A DNA stretch of 58,287 bases. Origin: Planctomycetota bacterium. Lineage in GTDB: Bacteria; Planctomycetota; Planctomycetia; Gemmatales; Gemmataceae. The notes under the pieces were generated by a model. It was not told where the DNA came from and made no database searches. It saw nothing but the letters and a program-made list of their open reading frames with translations. A program made the translations under genes and the position numbers. The stretch is from assembly GCA_003671255.1 (NCBI GenBank), contig QWPF01000008.1, forward strand, positions 1 to 58,287. The letters are read 5' to 3'. Of this stretch, positions 44,152 to 54,068 are shown in pieces (positions within the stretch are counted from its first letter, which is position 1; each line of letters opens with the position of its first letter).

Positions 44152-44544
44152 TCAAACCAACGGCGTACGATGAAAATGCGTATGGAGCCATTTTCCATCC
44201 TTGCATTCCCAAACCCGAGTTTCCGCAGATGCTGCAGTTATGGGCGATCCGTTTGCATTTAGTTTTTGCACCAATCGTACATAAGCAATCACAGCCATAT
44301 CGCCTTTATGATGCACAACAGGGTGGCACATCGTGGTTTGCACCTTGGTTTTAGAAGACCCAAGATCAAAATAATATTTATGGAATTCGAGACCTTCAAC
44401 CACTTGGCCCGGTGCTTCGGGTTCAATCGCAGTGATTTTTGCATCACACAGATTCTTGTAGGTTTTCCAATCAGCGTTGGCGATGCTATCCAAAAGCTTT
44501 TGGTTCAATGCAATCAATTCTTCAGCAATCTTACTTTCGTTCAT
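44152..44544 (-). CDS. NTF2-fold protein, DUF4440 / CaMKII-association-domain type
   Basis: 130 residues starting at ATG 44544, with AAGGAG six bases upstream. The cone-shaped NTF2 fold is suggested by an N-terminal helix pair (ELIALNQKLLDSIANADWKTYKNLCD) and strands ending in RVWECKDGKWLHTHFHRTP, the motif of the CaMKII-association-like group. Such proteins are small ligand-binding or oligomerising units without a fixed reaction. It lies between mug and the FHA-cyclase gene on the same strand with gaps of 25-40 bp, so it is probably co-transcribed. Confidence 0.78.
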   Translation of the reverse strand: MNESKIAEELIALNQKLLDSIANADWKTYKNLCDAKITAIEPEAPGQVVEGLEFHKYYFDLGSSKTKVQTTMCHPVVHHKGDMAVIAYVRLVQKLNANGSPITAASAETRVWECKDGKWLHTHFHRTPLV

Positions 44545-44572
44545 CAAATTCTCCTTTTAATTATTTTCACAC

Positions 44573-45139
44573 CTAGCGGGCAAAAACACCAGATTTTAAT
44601 TGGGTAAATAAAAATCCCAGTTCCTTGATTTGAAAATGTGCATTCAATCCACTTGGATTGGGCAGCACCCAAAGCTTGGCCCCTGAAATAGTATCTTCCT
44701 GAAGCCCCAATTTAGCCTTGGGTTTCTTGAAGGCAGTACGATAAGTGGTAATGCCAAGAATTGCAACTGCTTCCGGCTTATACTTTGCAATTTTTTCAGA
44801 AAGTATCTCTGCTCCTTTTTGAAGTTCGTTATCCTCGACTTCATCAGCGCGCGCAGTCGCACGGTTCACCAGATTTGTAATACCGATGTTATCAAGCAAA
44901 AGAAGGTGTTGTTCAAAGGGCGAAAAAAGCCTTGGCGTAAAGCCTCCTGCAAATAGTGCGGGCCAGAATCTGTTTCCCGGCCTGCCAAAATGTTTTTCAA
45001 TGGCTGCGGTATACAAACCCGGATTGATGCCACAAAACAACAGCTTGATTCCAGGCGCAATGACATCAGGAATTTGCTTGTTTGCAGAAAGGGCGATTTG
45101 TTCCTTGGAGGGTTTCCAAAATCCGAGGGGCATTTCCAT
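44573..45139 (-). CDS. mug: G:U/T mismatch-specific DNA glycosylase
   Basis: About 188 residues. The catalytic loop is FCGINPGLYT (Asn general base position of Mug) and the wedge/intercalation loop is NPSGLNAHF; both are Mug/TDG hallmarks, with GRPGNRFWPAL between. It removes uracil or thymine mispaired with G. The longest frame starts with TTG at 45151; ATG 45139 (MEMPLGFW) is used here, though neither has a strong ribosome site. It starts 17 bp after cheR and may be carried on the chemotaxis transcript. Confidence 0.92.
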   Translation of the reverse strand: MEMPLGFWKPSKEQIALSANKQIPDVIAPGIKLLFCGINPGLYTAAIEKHFGRPGNRFWPALFAGGFTPRLFSPFEQHLLLLDNIGITNLVNRATARADEVEDNELQKGAEILSEKIAKYKPEAVAILGITTYRTAFKKPKAKLGLQEDTISGAKLWVLPNPSGLNAHFQIKELGFLFTQLKSGVFAR

Positions 45140-45156
45140 TTCAAATACCAAAAGAA

Positions 45157-46002
45157 TTAGGGAAGTGGGGCGGGTGTAAAGTAATCAGTTCCTTCAATTG
45201 GAAGGTTGAACATGGTGGTTTTTCCCATGATGGATTCAGATTCGCCTAGGATGAGAGAACCAGTATCCTTGATAGCGCCCCGGAGTTTTTGAAAAATCCC
45301 AGTGATGACTTCAGGGGCAAAATAAATAAGGGCGTTACGAAGAAGAATAATATCGAAGGGGCCGCCCAGAGCATAAAACCCCTCGAGTAAATTAACCTGC
45401 TGAAACTTGATTTTTAGGCGCAAGTCTGCACGAATCTGGTATTGGTTGTCTGGGGTTTCGAGGAAATATTTATCTTTAAGGGGTGTCGGAAGTCCGCGAA
45501 TGACTTCAAATCTTGAGTATATTCCAGATCTTGCCTTGGTTAGCGCATTTTCTGAAACATCCGTCGCAAGTAAAGAGATGTTCCAATTTTCCAATTCAGG
45601 GAAATCTTCCATAAGCTGCATTATGATTGAATAAGGTTCCTGACCAGTAGAGCAGCAAGCTGACCAAATTTTAATGGTATGCGAGTAAACATTCTCTTTG
45701 ATCAATTTTGGAATGATGTTGTTCTTCAAATTTTCAAAGACTCTGGGCCCCCTGAAAAAACTCGTTTCTTGAATGGTCATGTTCTCCACAACCAAATTCC
45801 CCAACGCAGAGTAAGGGTTGATTTTTATTTCTCTTGCAAGCTCATTCACATTCGTAATTTTCAGCACCTCGCAAACCGGATTGAGTCTGTTTTCGATCAA
45901 ATACTCTTTTCCCTCGCCCAGATCATGGCCAAGTTTGATTTTGAGAAAATCAACAAAAATGCGATAGTTTTCCTGAGTAATGCTTGCACTGTCAAATTGC
46001 AT
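45157..46002 (-). CDS. cheR: Chemoreceptor methyltransferase CheR
   Basis: Methylates receptor glutamates using S-adenosylmethionine, setting adaptation. 281 residues: an N-terminal helical domain (YRIFVDFLKIKLGHDLGEGK...LIENRLNPV) then a Rossmann methyltransferase domain with the SAM motif IWSACCSTGQEPYSI, DVSENAL and FDIILLRNALIYF. The family pattern is complete and there is no TPR tail. It follows cheB by 24 bp. Confidence 0.94.
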   Translation of the reverse strand: MQFDSASITQENYRIFVDFLKIKLGHDLGEGKEYLIENRLNPVCEVLKITNVNELAREIKINPYSALGNLVVENMTIQETSFFRGPRVFENLKNNIIPKLIKENVYSHTIKIWSACCSTGQEPYSIIMQLMEDFPELENWNISLLATDVSENALTKARSGIYSRFEVIRGLPTPLKDKYFLETPDNQYQIRADLRLKIKFQQVNLLEGFYALGGPFDIILLRNALIYFAPEVITGIFQKLRGAIKDTGSLILGESESIMGKTTMFNLPIEGTDYFTPAPLP

Positions 46003-46026
46003 TGAATTATCCGAATAATGAAATTA

Positions 46027-47088
46027 TTAAAGAGCTTGTTTTTGATTCAGCCGAGTCATAATTGCTAAAGCAAGGTCATGAATGGAAAGTGCTTCTTCTG
46101 CCAATCCTTCTTTATAGACACTGCCTGGCATTCCCCAAACAACGCTGGTGGCCTGATCTTGAACCAGAATTTTACCCCCGGCTTTGTGAATTACCTTGCA
46201 TCCCTCTAGGCCATCCTGCCCCATGCCTGTCAATATAACGGTAAGGGCACTCGCTCCATATATTTTAGCAACCGACCTCAACATCGGATCAACCGCTGGC
46301 CTGCAATAATTTTCTGGGGGATTTTGATTTAATCGCACTTTATTACCTGCTAGGCATGGTTCTAGCACCATGTGATAGTCCCCCGGGGCAAGCAAAAACT
46401 TTCCTGCAACAAGGGTGTCGCCATCAATCGCTTCAGTAACAGCATGCTTTGTCTGGGTGTTTAAATGATCCGCTAGGCTTTTGGTAAAACCTGCGGGCAT
46501 ATGCTGGGTGATGATTGCAGGAACAGGTAAAGGAGGAAGGGCCGTCAGTAATATTTTGAGTGCTTCTGGGCCGCCTGCAGAAACCCCGATTGCTAAGATT
46601 TTAGGCGTGACGGATTTTATATTTTCTTTGAGTACTTTTTTTGCAGCTTGGGGCAAGTTAAAAACCCCACTGCTCGATTGATTCTTTTTAAAAACAGCTT
46701 TCAGGCGAGGCAACAAATCTTTTTTTAACAGTTCGATGGTTTCTTCTGCTGACCCTGTGGAAGGTTTGCAGAAATAATCATCCGCACCCAGGGAAATTGC
46801 ATCGAGGGTAATAAGGCTTCCTTTTTGCACCAAGGAACTAAACATGATGATAGGTAATTCGGGATTTTTCTTTTTAAGTTCAGCGAGAACCTCAAGCCCA
46901 TTCATCTTCGGCATATCCACATCAAGAATCACCAAGTCAGGCTTTAACTTTAATGCCAGCTCGACTCCTTCTTTTCCATCACAACCTGCACCCACCAGAT
47001 TAAAATCCGGATCAGATAAAAGCACGGTTTTTAATGTTCTGCGTATTACTGAAGAATCATCAACAATGAGCACACGAATTAAAGGCAT
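46027..47088 (-). CDS. cheB: Chemotaxis methylesterase CheB
   Basis: 353 residues. N-terminal receiver (VLIVDDSSVIRRTL, phospho-acceptor in VILDVDMPKMNG, switch residues FSSL, Lys in FCKPSTG) controls a C-terminal esterase. The serine-hydrolase triad is visible as Ser in IGVSAGGPEAL, His in QHMPAGFT and Asp in GMGQDG. It removes receptor methyl groups when phosphorylated by CheA. Preceded by a 12-bp inverted repeat and followed by cheR. Confidence 0.95.
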   Translation of the reverse strand: MPLIRVLIVDDSSVIRRTLKTVLLSDPDFNLVGAGCDGKEGVELALKLKPDLVILDVDMPKMNGLEVLAELKKKNPELPIIMFSSLVQKGSLITLDAISLGADDYFCKPSTGSAEETIELLKKDLLPRLKAVFKKNQSSSGVFNLPQAAKKVLKENIKSVTPKILAIGVSAGGPEALKILLTALPPLPVPAIITQHMPAGFTKSLADHLNTQTKHAVTEAIDGDTLVAGKFLLAPGDYHMVLEPCLAGNKVRLNQNPPENYCRPAVDPMLRSVAKIYGASALTVILTGMGQDGLEGCKVIHKAGGKILVQDQATSVVWGMPGSVYKEGLAEEALSIHDLALAIMTRLNQKQAL

Positions 47089-47109
47089 AAATTATCCTAC
47101 TAAAACAAG

Positions 47110-47149
47110 AATGTTAATTGCCAACATATAATTGATAGCAATTAACATT
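47110..47149. promoter_or_regulatory. 12-bp perfect inverted repeat in front of cheB
   Basis: AATGTTAATTGC (47110-47121) and GCAATTAACATT (47138-47149) are exact reverse complements separated by 16 bases, ending 21 bp before the cheB start. There is only a broken U-run (TTGTTTT) after it on the minus strand. It could be an operator, a weak attenuator or an RNA-processing site within the mcp-cheB gap. Confidence 0.45.
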
Positions 47150-47215
47150 ATAGGTTTAATCACGGCCATTACCAAAAAATTCATTAAAGCTTTATCAATC
47201 CTTATTCAGCAAAGA

Positions 47216-49216
47216 TTACAAAGCCTTGGTTTGAAATGTTTTTACCAGTTGCTCTAATTCGGAAGCCATCGAATCTAAGCCCATTGCAGCTTTCTCTAAC
47301 TCGGTTGCACCTTTAGAAGTACTCTGGGCAGCTTCTGCAAGCCCTGTAATATTCTTGGCAATTTCAGTGCTACCCATAGCTGCATCCGCAACATTTCGGG
47401 TGATTTCTCGAGTCGTTGCTGCCTGCTCTTCCACCGCACCCGCAATCGTATTTTGAATCTCATGAATTTTATTGATAATATTGCGGGTCTTTTCGTTGGA
47501 ACTTACCGCTTCACGGGTGTCCGACTGAATCCCTTCTATTTTAGTGCGGATATCTTCGGTCGCTTTCGATGTTTCCTTGGCAAGTTCTTTTACTTCGCTA
47601 GCTACCACTGCAAAACCTTTGCCAAATTCTCCTGCTCGGGCGGCTTCTATACTTGCGTTCAATGCAAGCAAGTTTGTCTGCTCAGCAATCGAGGTAATTA
47701 CTTTAATCACATTTCCAATGATGGTGCTATTTTCGCCCAATCTTAGCACTGCTTTATTACCTGTTTCTGCAATTGTTACAGCTTCGTTTGCAACCTGCGC
47801 TGCTTGTTGCGCCTGCTTCGCTATTTCCCTGATCGTTGCGCCCATTTCCTCTGCTGCCCCTGCAACGGATTGAATATTTACGCTCACTTCCTCTGCAGCA
47901 CTTGCAATGGCATTGGCTTGGGCAGAAGTTTCGGTGGCGTTGGCAACCATACCCCGACTGACCTGCCTTTGGTTGGAAGAAGAATGGATCAACTTTTGGG
48001 CATTACCCGAAATTAAAACGATGGCATTATTCATACCCGAAACAGCTTTGGAAAGGGATAGCGACATTGCTCCCAATTCCCCCTGCCCTTGGATTTCAAC
48101 AACTGAGGCAAGATCGCCTGATGCAAGTTTATCAAGTCTTGCGCTGCTGGTGCGAATAGGCCCGGTAATCCCCTTGCCAATAAACCAAACAAGCAGGAAC
48201 GACAATGAAAGAGCCAGTGCGGAAAGCAGTAGCGAATAAAACCTATCGTACTTAAACTTGGCAATTCTTTTGTTAAGTAATTCTTCAAGTTCAATAGAGC
48301 AGATATCCCAGAGGGTGAATGAATCTTCTAGGCAATCATTGCCCGCCTCAAGAATTTTTGGGTCAGCTTTGGTAAATTGCTCAGGCTTGATGTTTGTGAG
48401 CAATTTCACGAAGTTATCTGTGCTTTTCTTTAGCTTTTCAGTAGGGGAAGGCAGATTTTTATGCAGTGTTTCGGACTTCCCATAAAAATTATTATCTTCA
48501 TTAAGCGCAGTTTCGATACTCGCAAAAATCCGATCGATATCACTCTGCGAAAAGAGAGTCAACTGCGCAGTAAGTGCTGTTTTATCTTCTTCTTTTTTGG
48601 AACCACTTTTAACTGCTGAGCTATAAAGCGAAAGCAAAGTTGAAATTCTTTCCTGCGCTTGTGGTAAAGCAACCAAGCTAACATCCACCATGTAAAAAGA
48701 ATCTAAATCCGGATCTAGAATAAGGTTCGAGGTATCACCCAAATGCGTGATCATGGTGCGTACAATTTTAATAAGGTTATCATGTTCAGCCTTACAAATA
48801 TCTACAGACAAAGTTTGCCAAGATTTTCGTAGTTGATCCCATTTCTTTGATAAATTATCAATCTTTGCATCATCGCGTTTTCTTTTGCTAAGCCCGTCTT
48901 GGGTGAACTGTAAAACCGATCCGAGTTCCTTATCCATGCCTTCCAAGGTGCGTAACGCAGAATCCAATACTCCTTGTTCTTTGGCAACAATTGCATTCGA
49001 AGCAGCATCGCCAGCAAGAACTGTAATTGCAGCATTCTTGTGAATTAAGAGCGCTTTCAAGATTTTTTCCAGTGGCTTCTGGAATGTGTTCCCTTGCTTT
49101 TCTAGCACTGCAAAATCAATGCGATCCTGTATGCCATCGATTGTAAAATACAGCAGTACGGAAATGGGAAGTAAAAAACTAGCAGAAATAAGAAGAAGCC
49201 TTTGTAGAATACTCAT
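47216..49216 (-). CDS. Methyl-accepting chemotaxis protein with HAMP
   Basis: 666 residues. Membrane helix 1 ([18 protein letters not shown]), a helical sensory region of about 300 residues outside, helix 2 ([18 protein letters not shown]), then a HAMP segment ([17 protein letters not shown]...). The signalling hairpin follows, with its tip [26 protein letters not shown] shown in part by [13 protein letters not shown]. No C-terminal CheR pentapeptide is present. A tandem copy follows upstream and is near-identical in the signalling domain. Ligand unknown. Confidence 0.94.
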   Translation of the reverse strand: MSILQRLLLISASFLLPISVLLYFTIDGIQDRIDFAVLEKQGNTFQKPLEKILKALLIHKNAAITVLAGDAASNAIVAKEQGVLDSALRTLEGMDKELGSVLQFTQDGLSKRKRDDAKIDNLSKKWDQLRKSWQTLSVDICKAEHDNLIKIVRTMITHLGDTSNLILDPDLDSFYMVDVSLVALPQAQERISTLLSLYSSAVKSGSKKEEDKTALTAQLTLFSQSDIDRIFASIETALNEDNNFYGKSETLHKNLPSPTEKLKKSTDNFVKLLTNIKPEQFTKADPKILEAGNDCLEDSFTLWDICSIELEELLNKRIAKFKYDRFYSLLLSALALSLSFLLVWFIGKGITGPIRTSSARLDKLASGDLASVVEIQGQGELGAMSLSLSKAVSGMNNAIVLISGNAQKLIHSSSNQRQVSRGMVANATETSAQANAIASAAEEVSVNIQSVAGAAEEMGATIREIAKQAQQAAQVANEAVTIAETGNKAVLRLGENSTIIGNVIKVITSIAEQTNLLALNASIEAARAGEFGKGFAVVASEVKELAKETSKATEDIRTKIEGIQSDTREAVSSNEKTRNIINKIHEIQNTIAGAVEEQAATTREITRNVADAAMGSTEIAKNITGLAEAAQSTSKGATELEKAAMGLDSMASELEQLVKTFQTKAL

Positions 49217-49289
49217 GATAAACCCTCGCTTTAAAATTCGTTGTTTCTCAGGTAAAATTAAACCCTATGCTTATGTATCTGTTGAACTT

Positions 49290-51152
49290 CTATGCTTTTA
49301 TCTGAAAAGTTTTTACGATCTTTTCTAATTCTGAAGCCATGGCATCCAGCCCCAACGCTGCTGTTTCCAATTCAGTTGCACCTTTAGAGGTACTTCGGGC
49401 AGCTTCTGCAAGCCCGGAGATATTCTTGGCGATTTCCGAACTACCAGTTGCTGCATCCGCTGCATTTCTGGTGATCTCTCGAGTAGTTGCTGCTTGTTCT
49501 TCCACTGCGCCTGCAATCGTATTTTGAATCTCATGAATTTTGCTGATGATATTGCGAGTCTTCTCGTTCGAACTTACTGCTTCCCGGGTATCCGATTGAA
49601 TCCCCTCTATTTTCGTTCGAATATCTTCGGTCGCCTTGGCAGTTTCTTTGGCTAGTTCTTTTACTTCACTTGCTACCACTGCAAAACCTTTACCAAACTC
49701 TCCCGCTCGGGCAGCTTCTATGCTTGCGTTCAATGCAAGCAGGTTCGTCTGCTCTGCAATCGAGGTGATTACTTTAATCACATTACCAATGATGTTGCTA
49801 TTTTCGCCCAACCTGAGCACCGCTTTATTTCCTGTTTCTGCAATGCTAACAGCTTCATTAGCAACCTGCGCTGCCTGCTGCGATTGTCTCGCAATTTCCC
49901 TGATGGTTGCGCCTATTTCTTCTGCAGCACTTGCAACGGATTGTATATTCACACTAACTTCCTCTGCTGCACTTGCAATGGCATTAGCTTGAGCGGAGGT
50001 TTCGGTAGCGTTGGCAACCATACTCTTGCTGACCATTTTTTGGTTGCTGGAGGAGGTAATCAATTTTTTAGAATTGCCTGATATCTGAATAAAGGAGTTG
50101 TTTAATCCTCTTCCTATGTACCACACAAGAAAGAACGAAAGAATCAAAGCCAGAGCCGAAAGCGCTAAGGAGGAAAGCCTGTCATTCTGAAACTTGAGAA
50201 TTCTCAATTCCAACAACACTTGAAGTTCACTAGAGCAGGTATCCCAAAGGTTAAAAGAATCTTCCAAAGTGTCATTGGCTGCTTCTAGAATTTTTGGGTC
50301 AGCCTTTGTAAGTTGCTCCGCCTTAAGGGATGAAAGAAGCTTGGTAAAGTTACCCGTAGACTTCTTAAATTTCTCCAAAGGCACACTGATGTTCTTTTGC
50401 AAAGACTCCGATTTACCATAAAAATTATTGTCTTCATTAAGGGCGGTATCGATGCTAGAGAAAATCCTATCCAAATCACTTTGTTGAAAAAGGGCGTTTT
50501 GGATCGCAAGAGCTAACTTGTCTTCCTGATCCTTTTCCCCATTTTTAATAAGAGAATTATAGATGGTAACCAAAGTTGAAATTCGTTCTTGGGCACTAGG
50601 CAACGCAACGACACTTACATCCATCAAGTAAAAGGAATCCAGATCCGGATCAAGAATAAGATTAGAAGTATCGCCTAAATGCGTAATCATCATACGAACA
50701 ATCTTGATCAGATTATCATGCTCATTTTTGCAAGCCTCGGGGGTCATAGTCTGCCAGAACTTCCTGCACTGATCCCATTTTCTCGAGAAATTATCAATCT
50801 TAGCTTCTTCTCTTTTCCTTTTTGCAAGGCCATCCTGATTAAATTGTAAAATGGTGCCAAAAGATTTTTCAAGCACTTCAAGATTTCGCATTGCCGAGTC
50901 CAAAGTTGCTTCCTCCTTGGTTGCAGTTGTCAAGGCGGTGGCATCGCCAGCTAGTACTGAAAGACTTGCATTTTTATGAACCAGCAAGGATCGTAGTATT
51001 TTCTCTAAGGGCCTCTGAAAGATATTTCCTTGTTTTTCAAGGCCCGCAAAATCAATGCGATCCTGAATTCCATCAACTGTGAAGTAAAGCAACACAGAAA
51101 TTGGGAGCAGAAAACTTGCAGAAATAAGAAGGAGCCTTTGCAGAATACTCAT
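49290..51152 (-). CDS. Methyl-accepting chemotaxis protein, paralogue lacking HAMP
   Basis: 620 residues, clearly a duplicate of the next gene: the same helix 1, sensory region and signalling tip. Immediately after helix 2 ([11 protein letters not shown]) it goes directly to [10 protein letters not shown]. In the neighbour 45 residues, the whole HAMP segment, lie between the matching points. Apart from one residue at the C-terminus this accounts for the entire length difference, so the loss is clean and in frame. The start ATG overlaps the cheW stop (ATGA). Confidence 0.93.
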   Translation of the reverse strand: MSILQRLLLISASFLLPISVLLYFTVDGIQDRIDFAGLEKQGNIFQRPLEKILRSLLVHKNASLSVLAGDATALTTATKEEATLDSAMRNLEVLEKSFGTILQFNQDGLAKRKREEAKIDNFSRKWDQCRKFWQTMTPEACKNEHDNLIKIVRMMITHLGDTSNLILDPDLDSFYLMDVSVVALPSAQERISTLVTIYNSLIKNGEKDQEDKLALAIQNALFQQSDLDRIFSSIDTALNEDNNFYGKSESLQKNISVPLEKFKKSTGNFTKLLSSLKAEQLTKADPKILEAANDTLEDSFNLWDTCSSELQVLLELRILKFQNDRLSSLALSALALILSFFLVWYIGRGLNNSFIQISGNSKKLITSSSNQKMVSKSMVANATETSAQANAIASAAEEVSVNIQSVASAAEEIGATIREIARQSQQAAQVANEAVSIAETGNKAVLRLGENSNIIGNVIKVITSIAEQTNLLALNASIEAARAGEFGKGFAVVASEVKELAKETAKATEDIRTKIEGIQSDTREAVSSNEKTRNIISKIHEIQNTIAGAVEEQAATTREITRNAADAATGSSEIAKNISGLAEAARSTSKGATELETAALGLDAMASELEKIVKTFQIKA

Positions 51153-51613
51153 ACTAAAATCTCGCTTTGCTTTTCTTTAACGGACAAAGATTTATCTTCA
51201 AGGATTTGTTCAATGTCCAAAATATGTAGTAACTTGGTTTCAACCTTGTAGGTGCCTGTGATAAAGCGCCTAATTTCTATGGGCAGTGTTTCAGGAGGAA
51301 TTTCAAAATTATCCTTTTGCACCACAACCACATCTGCCACCGAATCAACTTGCAAACTGTAAAATTCATCTCGAAGCTTAAGTATGATATTCATGCAATA
51401 CTTGGCTTCCATGGTCGGTAATCCAAGTTGCTGACGCATCCTTACTGCAAGAACAATGTTGCCTCGAAGATTGATAAGCCCATTGAAAGCCAAGGAAGCC
51501 AAAGGCACCTCGGTTACTTCAAGAGGGCGTAGTATTTCCTGAACATCCTCAATGAGAATTCCAAATAGTTTACCATCAATGGTAAAGGTGGCGTAAGAAA
51601 GTTCCTTGCTCAA
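51149..51613 (-). CDS. cheW: Chemotaxis coupling protein CheW
   Basis: 154 residues, one CheW domain: [48 protein letters not shown] (in parts) and [10 protein letters not shown]. It bridges receptors to CheA. The start codon is TTG at 51613, supported by GGAGGT six bases upstream and by overlap with the cheA stop (TTGA). Overlaps the following MCP gene by four bases, so cheA-cheW-mcp are translationally coupled. Confidence 0.93.
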   Translation of the reverse strand: MSKELSYATFTIDGKLFGILIEDVQEILRPLEVTEVPLASLAFNGLINLRGNIVLAVRMRQQLGLPTMEAKYCMNIILKLRDEFYSLQVDSVADVVVVQKDNFEIPPETLPIEIRRFITGTYKVETKLLHILDIEQILEDKSLSVKEKQSEILV

Positions 51614-53904
51614 GATAAGACCTCCAGTTTTTTAACAGTGAGGGCTAAAAGCACGCCTAAGTCAACAAATTCGGTGATTTTCCCGCTGACAACACCTGTT
51701 TTTTTAATTCCATACCCAGTGCTATCACCATTGATTTTTATTGATTCATAAACAGTATCGAGGATTTTCTCAACAGCCAATCCCACATATTTTCCTGCAT
51801 CCTTATGAACGACAACCTGAATTTTTCGGGTTTTATCCTGGATCTCTTCGCCAACTTTGATACCCAAAATATTTCCTAGATTGTAAATTGGCATGATGCC
51901 TTCGCGATATTGAACCAAGTGCATATCGCCTGTCTTTTCCAATTGGTGAGGCCTGAATTCTTCCAGCCTGACCACCTGCTCTAAAGGAATTGCAATCTGA
52001 CTTTCACCACCTGCACTAACCAAAAGAAGGCCTTCACCTGCACTTTGGTTATCAGCTTTAATTTCATCCTGTGCTGAAAGATCTTTAATTCCCAGATCGC
52101 GAATTTTTGGTAAAACTCTTCCCAGCCTAGCCACACCTGAAACATCGAGGATGATCTGCACCAATCCATCGCCCATGATGGTCACCCCAGCAAAACAACC
52201 CACGCCTTTCAACCTTGAAGGAAGAGGCTTAACCACGATTTCATTGGTGTCCTTTACCGAATCCACCAAGAGGCCAAACTGCCTGTCTTCAGCTTGCAAA
52301 ATCACCAGATGATTGGGTTGCGATAGGTTGTCAGACTTTCCTTTGATTTGTAGCAATTCAGCTAGATTGACCAAGGGAATAAGTTTGCCACGGAATCGAT
52401 ATACAGGTGTTTCGTGTACATACTCAATGCCACCAACCTTACTATCATCCTTTAATCTGAGCAGTTCGGTGATATGGGTTTGGGGGATGGTGAAGCTTTG
52501 GCCAGCAGCAGTAATGCTAAGTGCTTTAATGATCGCAAGGGTAAGGGGAATGCGCAGGTGAATCGTAGTGCCTTTATTCACTTCGCTTTGAATATCAATC
52601 ATGCCGCCAATTTTTTCGATGTTGGTTTTTACAACATCCATCCCAACGCCTCTGCCTGATACACTGGTGATTTTTTCAGCAGTCGAAAAGCCCGGAAGGA
52701 ATATCAACTGCAATACCGAGTTATCGCCCATGTGCGACAACTGATCAGAAGAGAGCAGTTGTTTTTCAAGTGCTTTTGCTTTGACCCGGTTAAGATCGAT
52801 GCCTTTACCATCATCGGAAATCACAACATTAACACGGCCACTTTCGTGATAGGCACGAAGCAAAAGAGTGCCTTCAGGTTTTTTATTGGCTCGGGCCCTG
52901 CCTTCGGGAGATTCAATACCATGGTCGATGGAATTACGAACAAGATGAGTTAAAGGATCTTTAATAGCTTCAATAAGTGTTTTATCAAGTTCGGTGTCTG
53001 CGCCCTGCATTTGCAGGTTGATTTGTTTACCCAGTTTGAAAGCTACCTCACGAACCATGCGCGGGAATTTGTTCCATACATTCGATATGGGCTGCATTCT
53101 GGTTTTCATCAATGCTTCCTGCAGTTCGGAAGTCACAAGATTAAACTGCCTTGAAGCCATCTGAAGCATTGAATCGTTCAATCTTGTAGAACATTGCAGC
53201 AATTGATTACGCGATAAAACCAACTCACTCGCAAGAGACATGAGTTTGTCAAGAATATCAACTGTAATTCGCACTGAGGAATCGGAAAGCGCAGAAGCCA
53301 CTTCCTTATGTGGTTCTTCAACTTTTTCCTTTGGAGCAGCAATAGGTGCAGCGGGTTTTTCCACGACTAAAGTTGTTGAAAATACAGTCGAAGGCACAGG
53401 CTTTACTGCATCTGAAAACGAATTCCCAGCATCCTTTGGAAACACCATCGTTGGGGCAAAAACAGGCGTTGGACTTGGCTTGATTTCGTTAGGTAGAGTT
53501 TTAGCGGGAATATTAGGAATGGTTGGTTTGGTGGAATCGTTAAGTGTTTTGATAATGGCTTCTGAATCTGAATTACCTTCGTTCTGATTCGATTCAAGGC
53601 TTGAGAGAATGACTCGGGTGCCATCGATAGCGGCTAAGAGTGCGGAAGTAATAAGTGCGGTGGGCTGAAGAGAGCCATCGCGTATTTTGCTGAGGAGATT
53701 TTCAGCAGCATGGGTCAGTTTTTCGAGTTTCGATAATCCAAGAAAGCCCGCACTGCCCTTGATGGTGTGCATGACTCTGAAGATGCTTTTCACCAATTCG
53801 GGATCGGTGGACTTCTCTAGTTGGAGAAGTTCAAGATCCATGCGTGACAGGTTTTCCTGACACTCGATGAGAAATTCAACTAAAGCCTCGTCCATTTCGC
53901 TCAT
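51610..53904 (-). CDS. cheA: Chemotaxis histidine kinase CheA with extra CheW-like domain
   Basis: About 764 residues from ATG 53904 (MSEMDEALVEFL; the frame also allows ATG 53958). Order: Hpt (phospho-His in RVMHTIKGSAGFLG, H46), a Pro/Thr-rich linker of about 140 residues in place of a recognisable P2, dimerisation helices (DILDKLMSLASELVLSRNQL), ATPase (HLVRNSIDHGIE, DDGKGIDLNRV, GRGVGMDVV), a CheW-like P5, and a second CheW-like domain at the C-terminus (about 620-764). Kinase motifs are intact. The missing P2 fits the lack of a cheY gene in the cluster. Confidence 0.95.
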   Translation of the reverse strand: MSEMDEALVEFLIECQENLSRMDLELLQLEKSTDPELVKSIFRVMHTIKGSAGFLGLSKLEKLTHAAENLLSKIRDGSLQPTALITSALLAAIDGTRVILSSLESNQNEGNSDSEAIIKTLNDSTKPTIPNIPAKTLPNEIKPSPTPVFAPTMVFPKDAGNSFSDAVKPVPSTVFSTTLVVEKPAAPIAAPKEKVEEPHKEVASALSDSSVRITVDILDKLMSLASELVLSRNQLLQCSTRLNDSMLQMASRQFNLVTSELQEALMKTRMQPISNVWNKFPRMVREVAFKLGKQINLQMQGADTELDKTLIEAIKDPLTHLVRNSIDHGIESPEGRARANKKPEGTLLLRAYHESGRVNVVISDDGKGIDLNRVKAKALEKQLLSSDQLSHMGDNSVLQLIFLPGFSTAEKITSVSGRGVGMDVVKTNIEKIGGMIDIQSEVNKGTTIHLRIPLTLAIIKALSITAAGQSFTIPQTHITELLRLKDDSKVGGIEYVHETPVYRFRGKLIPLVNLAELLQIKGKSDNLSQPNHLVILQAEDRQFGLLVDSVKDTNEIVVKPLPSRLKGVGCFAGVTIMGDGLVQIILDVSGVARLGRVLPKIRDLGIKDLSAQDEIKADNQSAGEGLLLVSAGGESQIAIPLEQVVRLEEFRPHQLEKTGDMHLVQYREGIMPIYNLGNILGIKVGEEIQDKTRKIQVVVHKDAGKYVGLAVEKILDTVYESIKINGDSTGYGIKKTGVVSGKITEFVDLGVLLALTVKKLEVLS

Positions 53905-54068
53905 AAGGTACTTATTATTAGAATGCTTATCGGTTAAGATTCCCTGATAAGATAGCATGGGAAGTGTGCGTAAACTTTAAGGGAAAGGCTGATTTTTAGT
54001 ATAAAGGCCTTCAATAAAAGTCTTTAATTCGGATAATCGTTATAACTGTAAAAAATAAGGGGACAATT

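Noticed and set aside
49290-51152. HAMP-less MCP as a pseudogene
   Set aside because: The frame is intact, the signalling tip is fully conserved, and the deletion is an exact multiple of three, so a functional variant is more likely.
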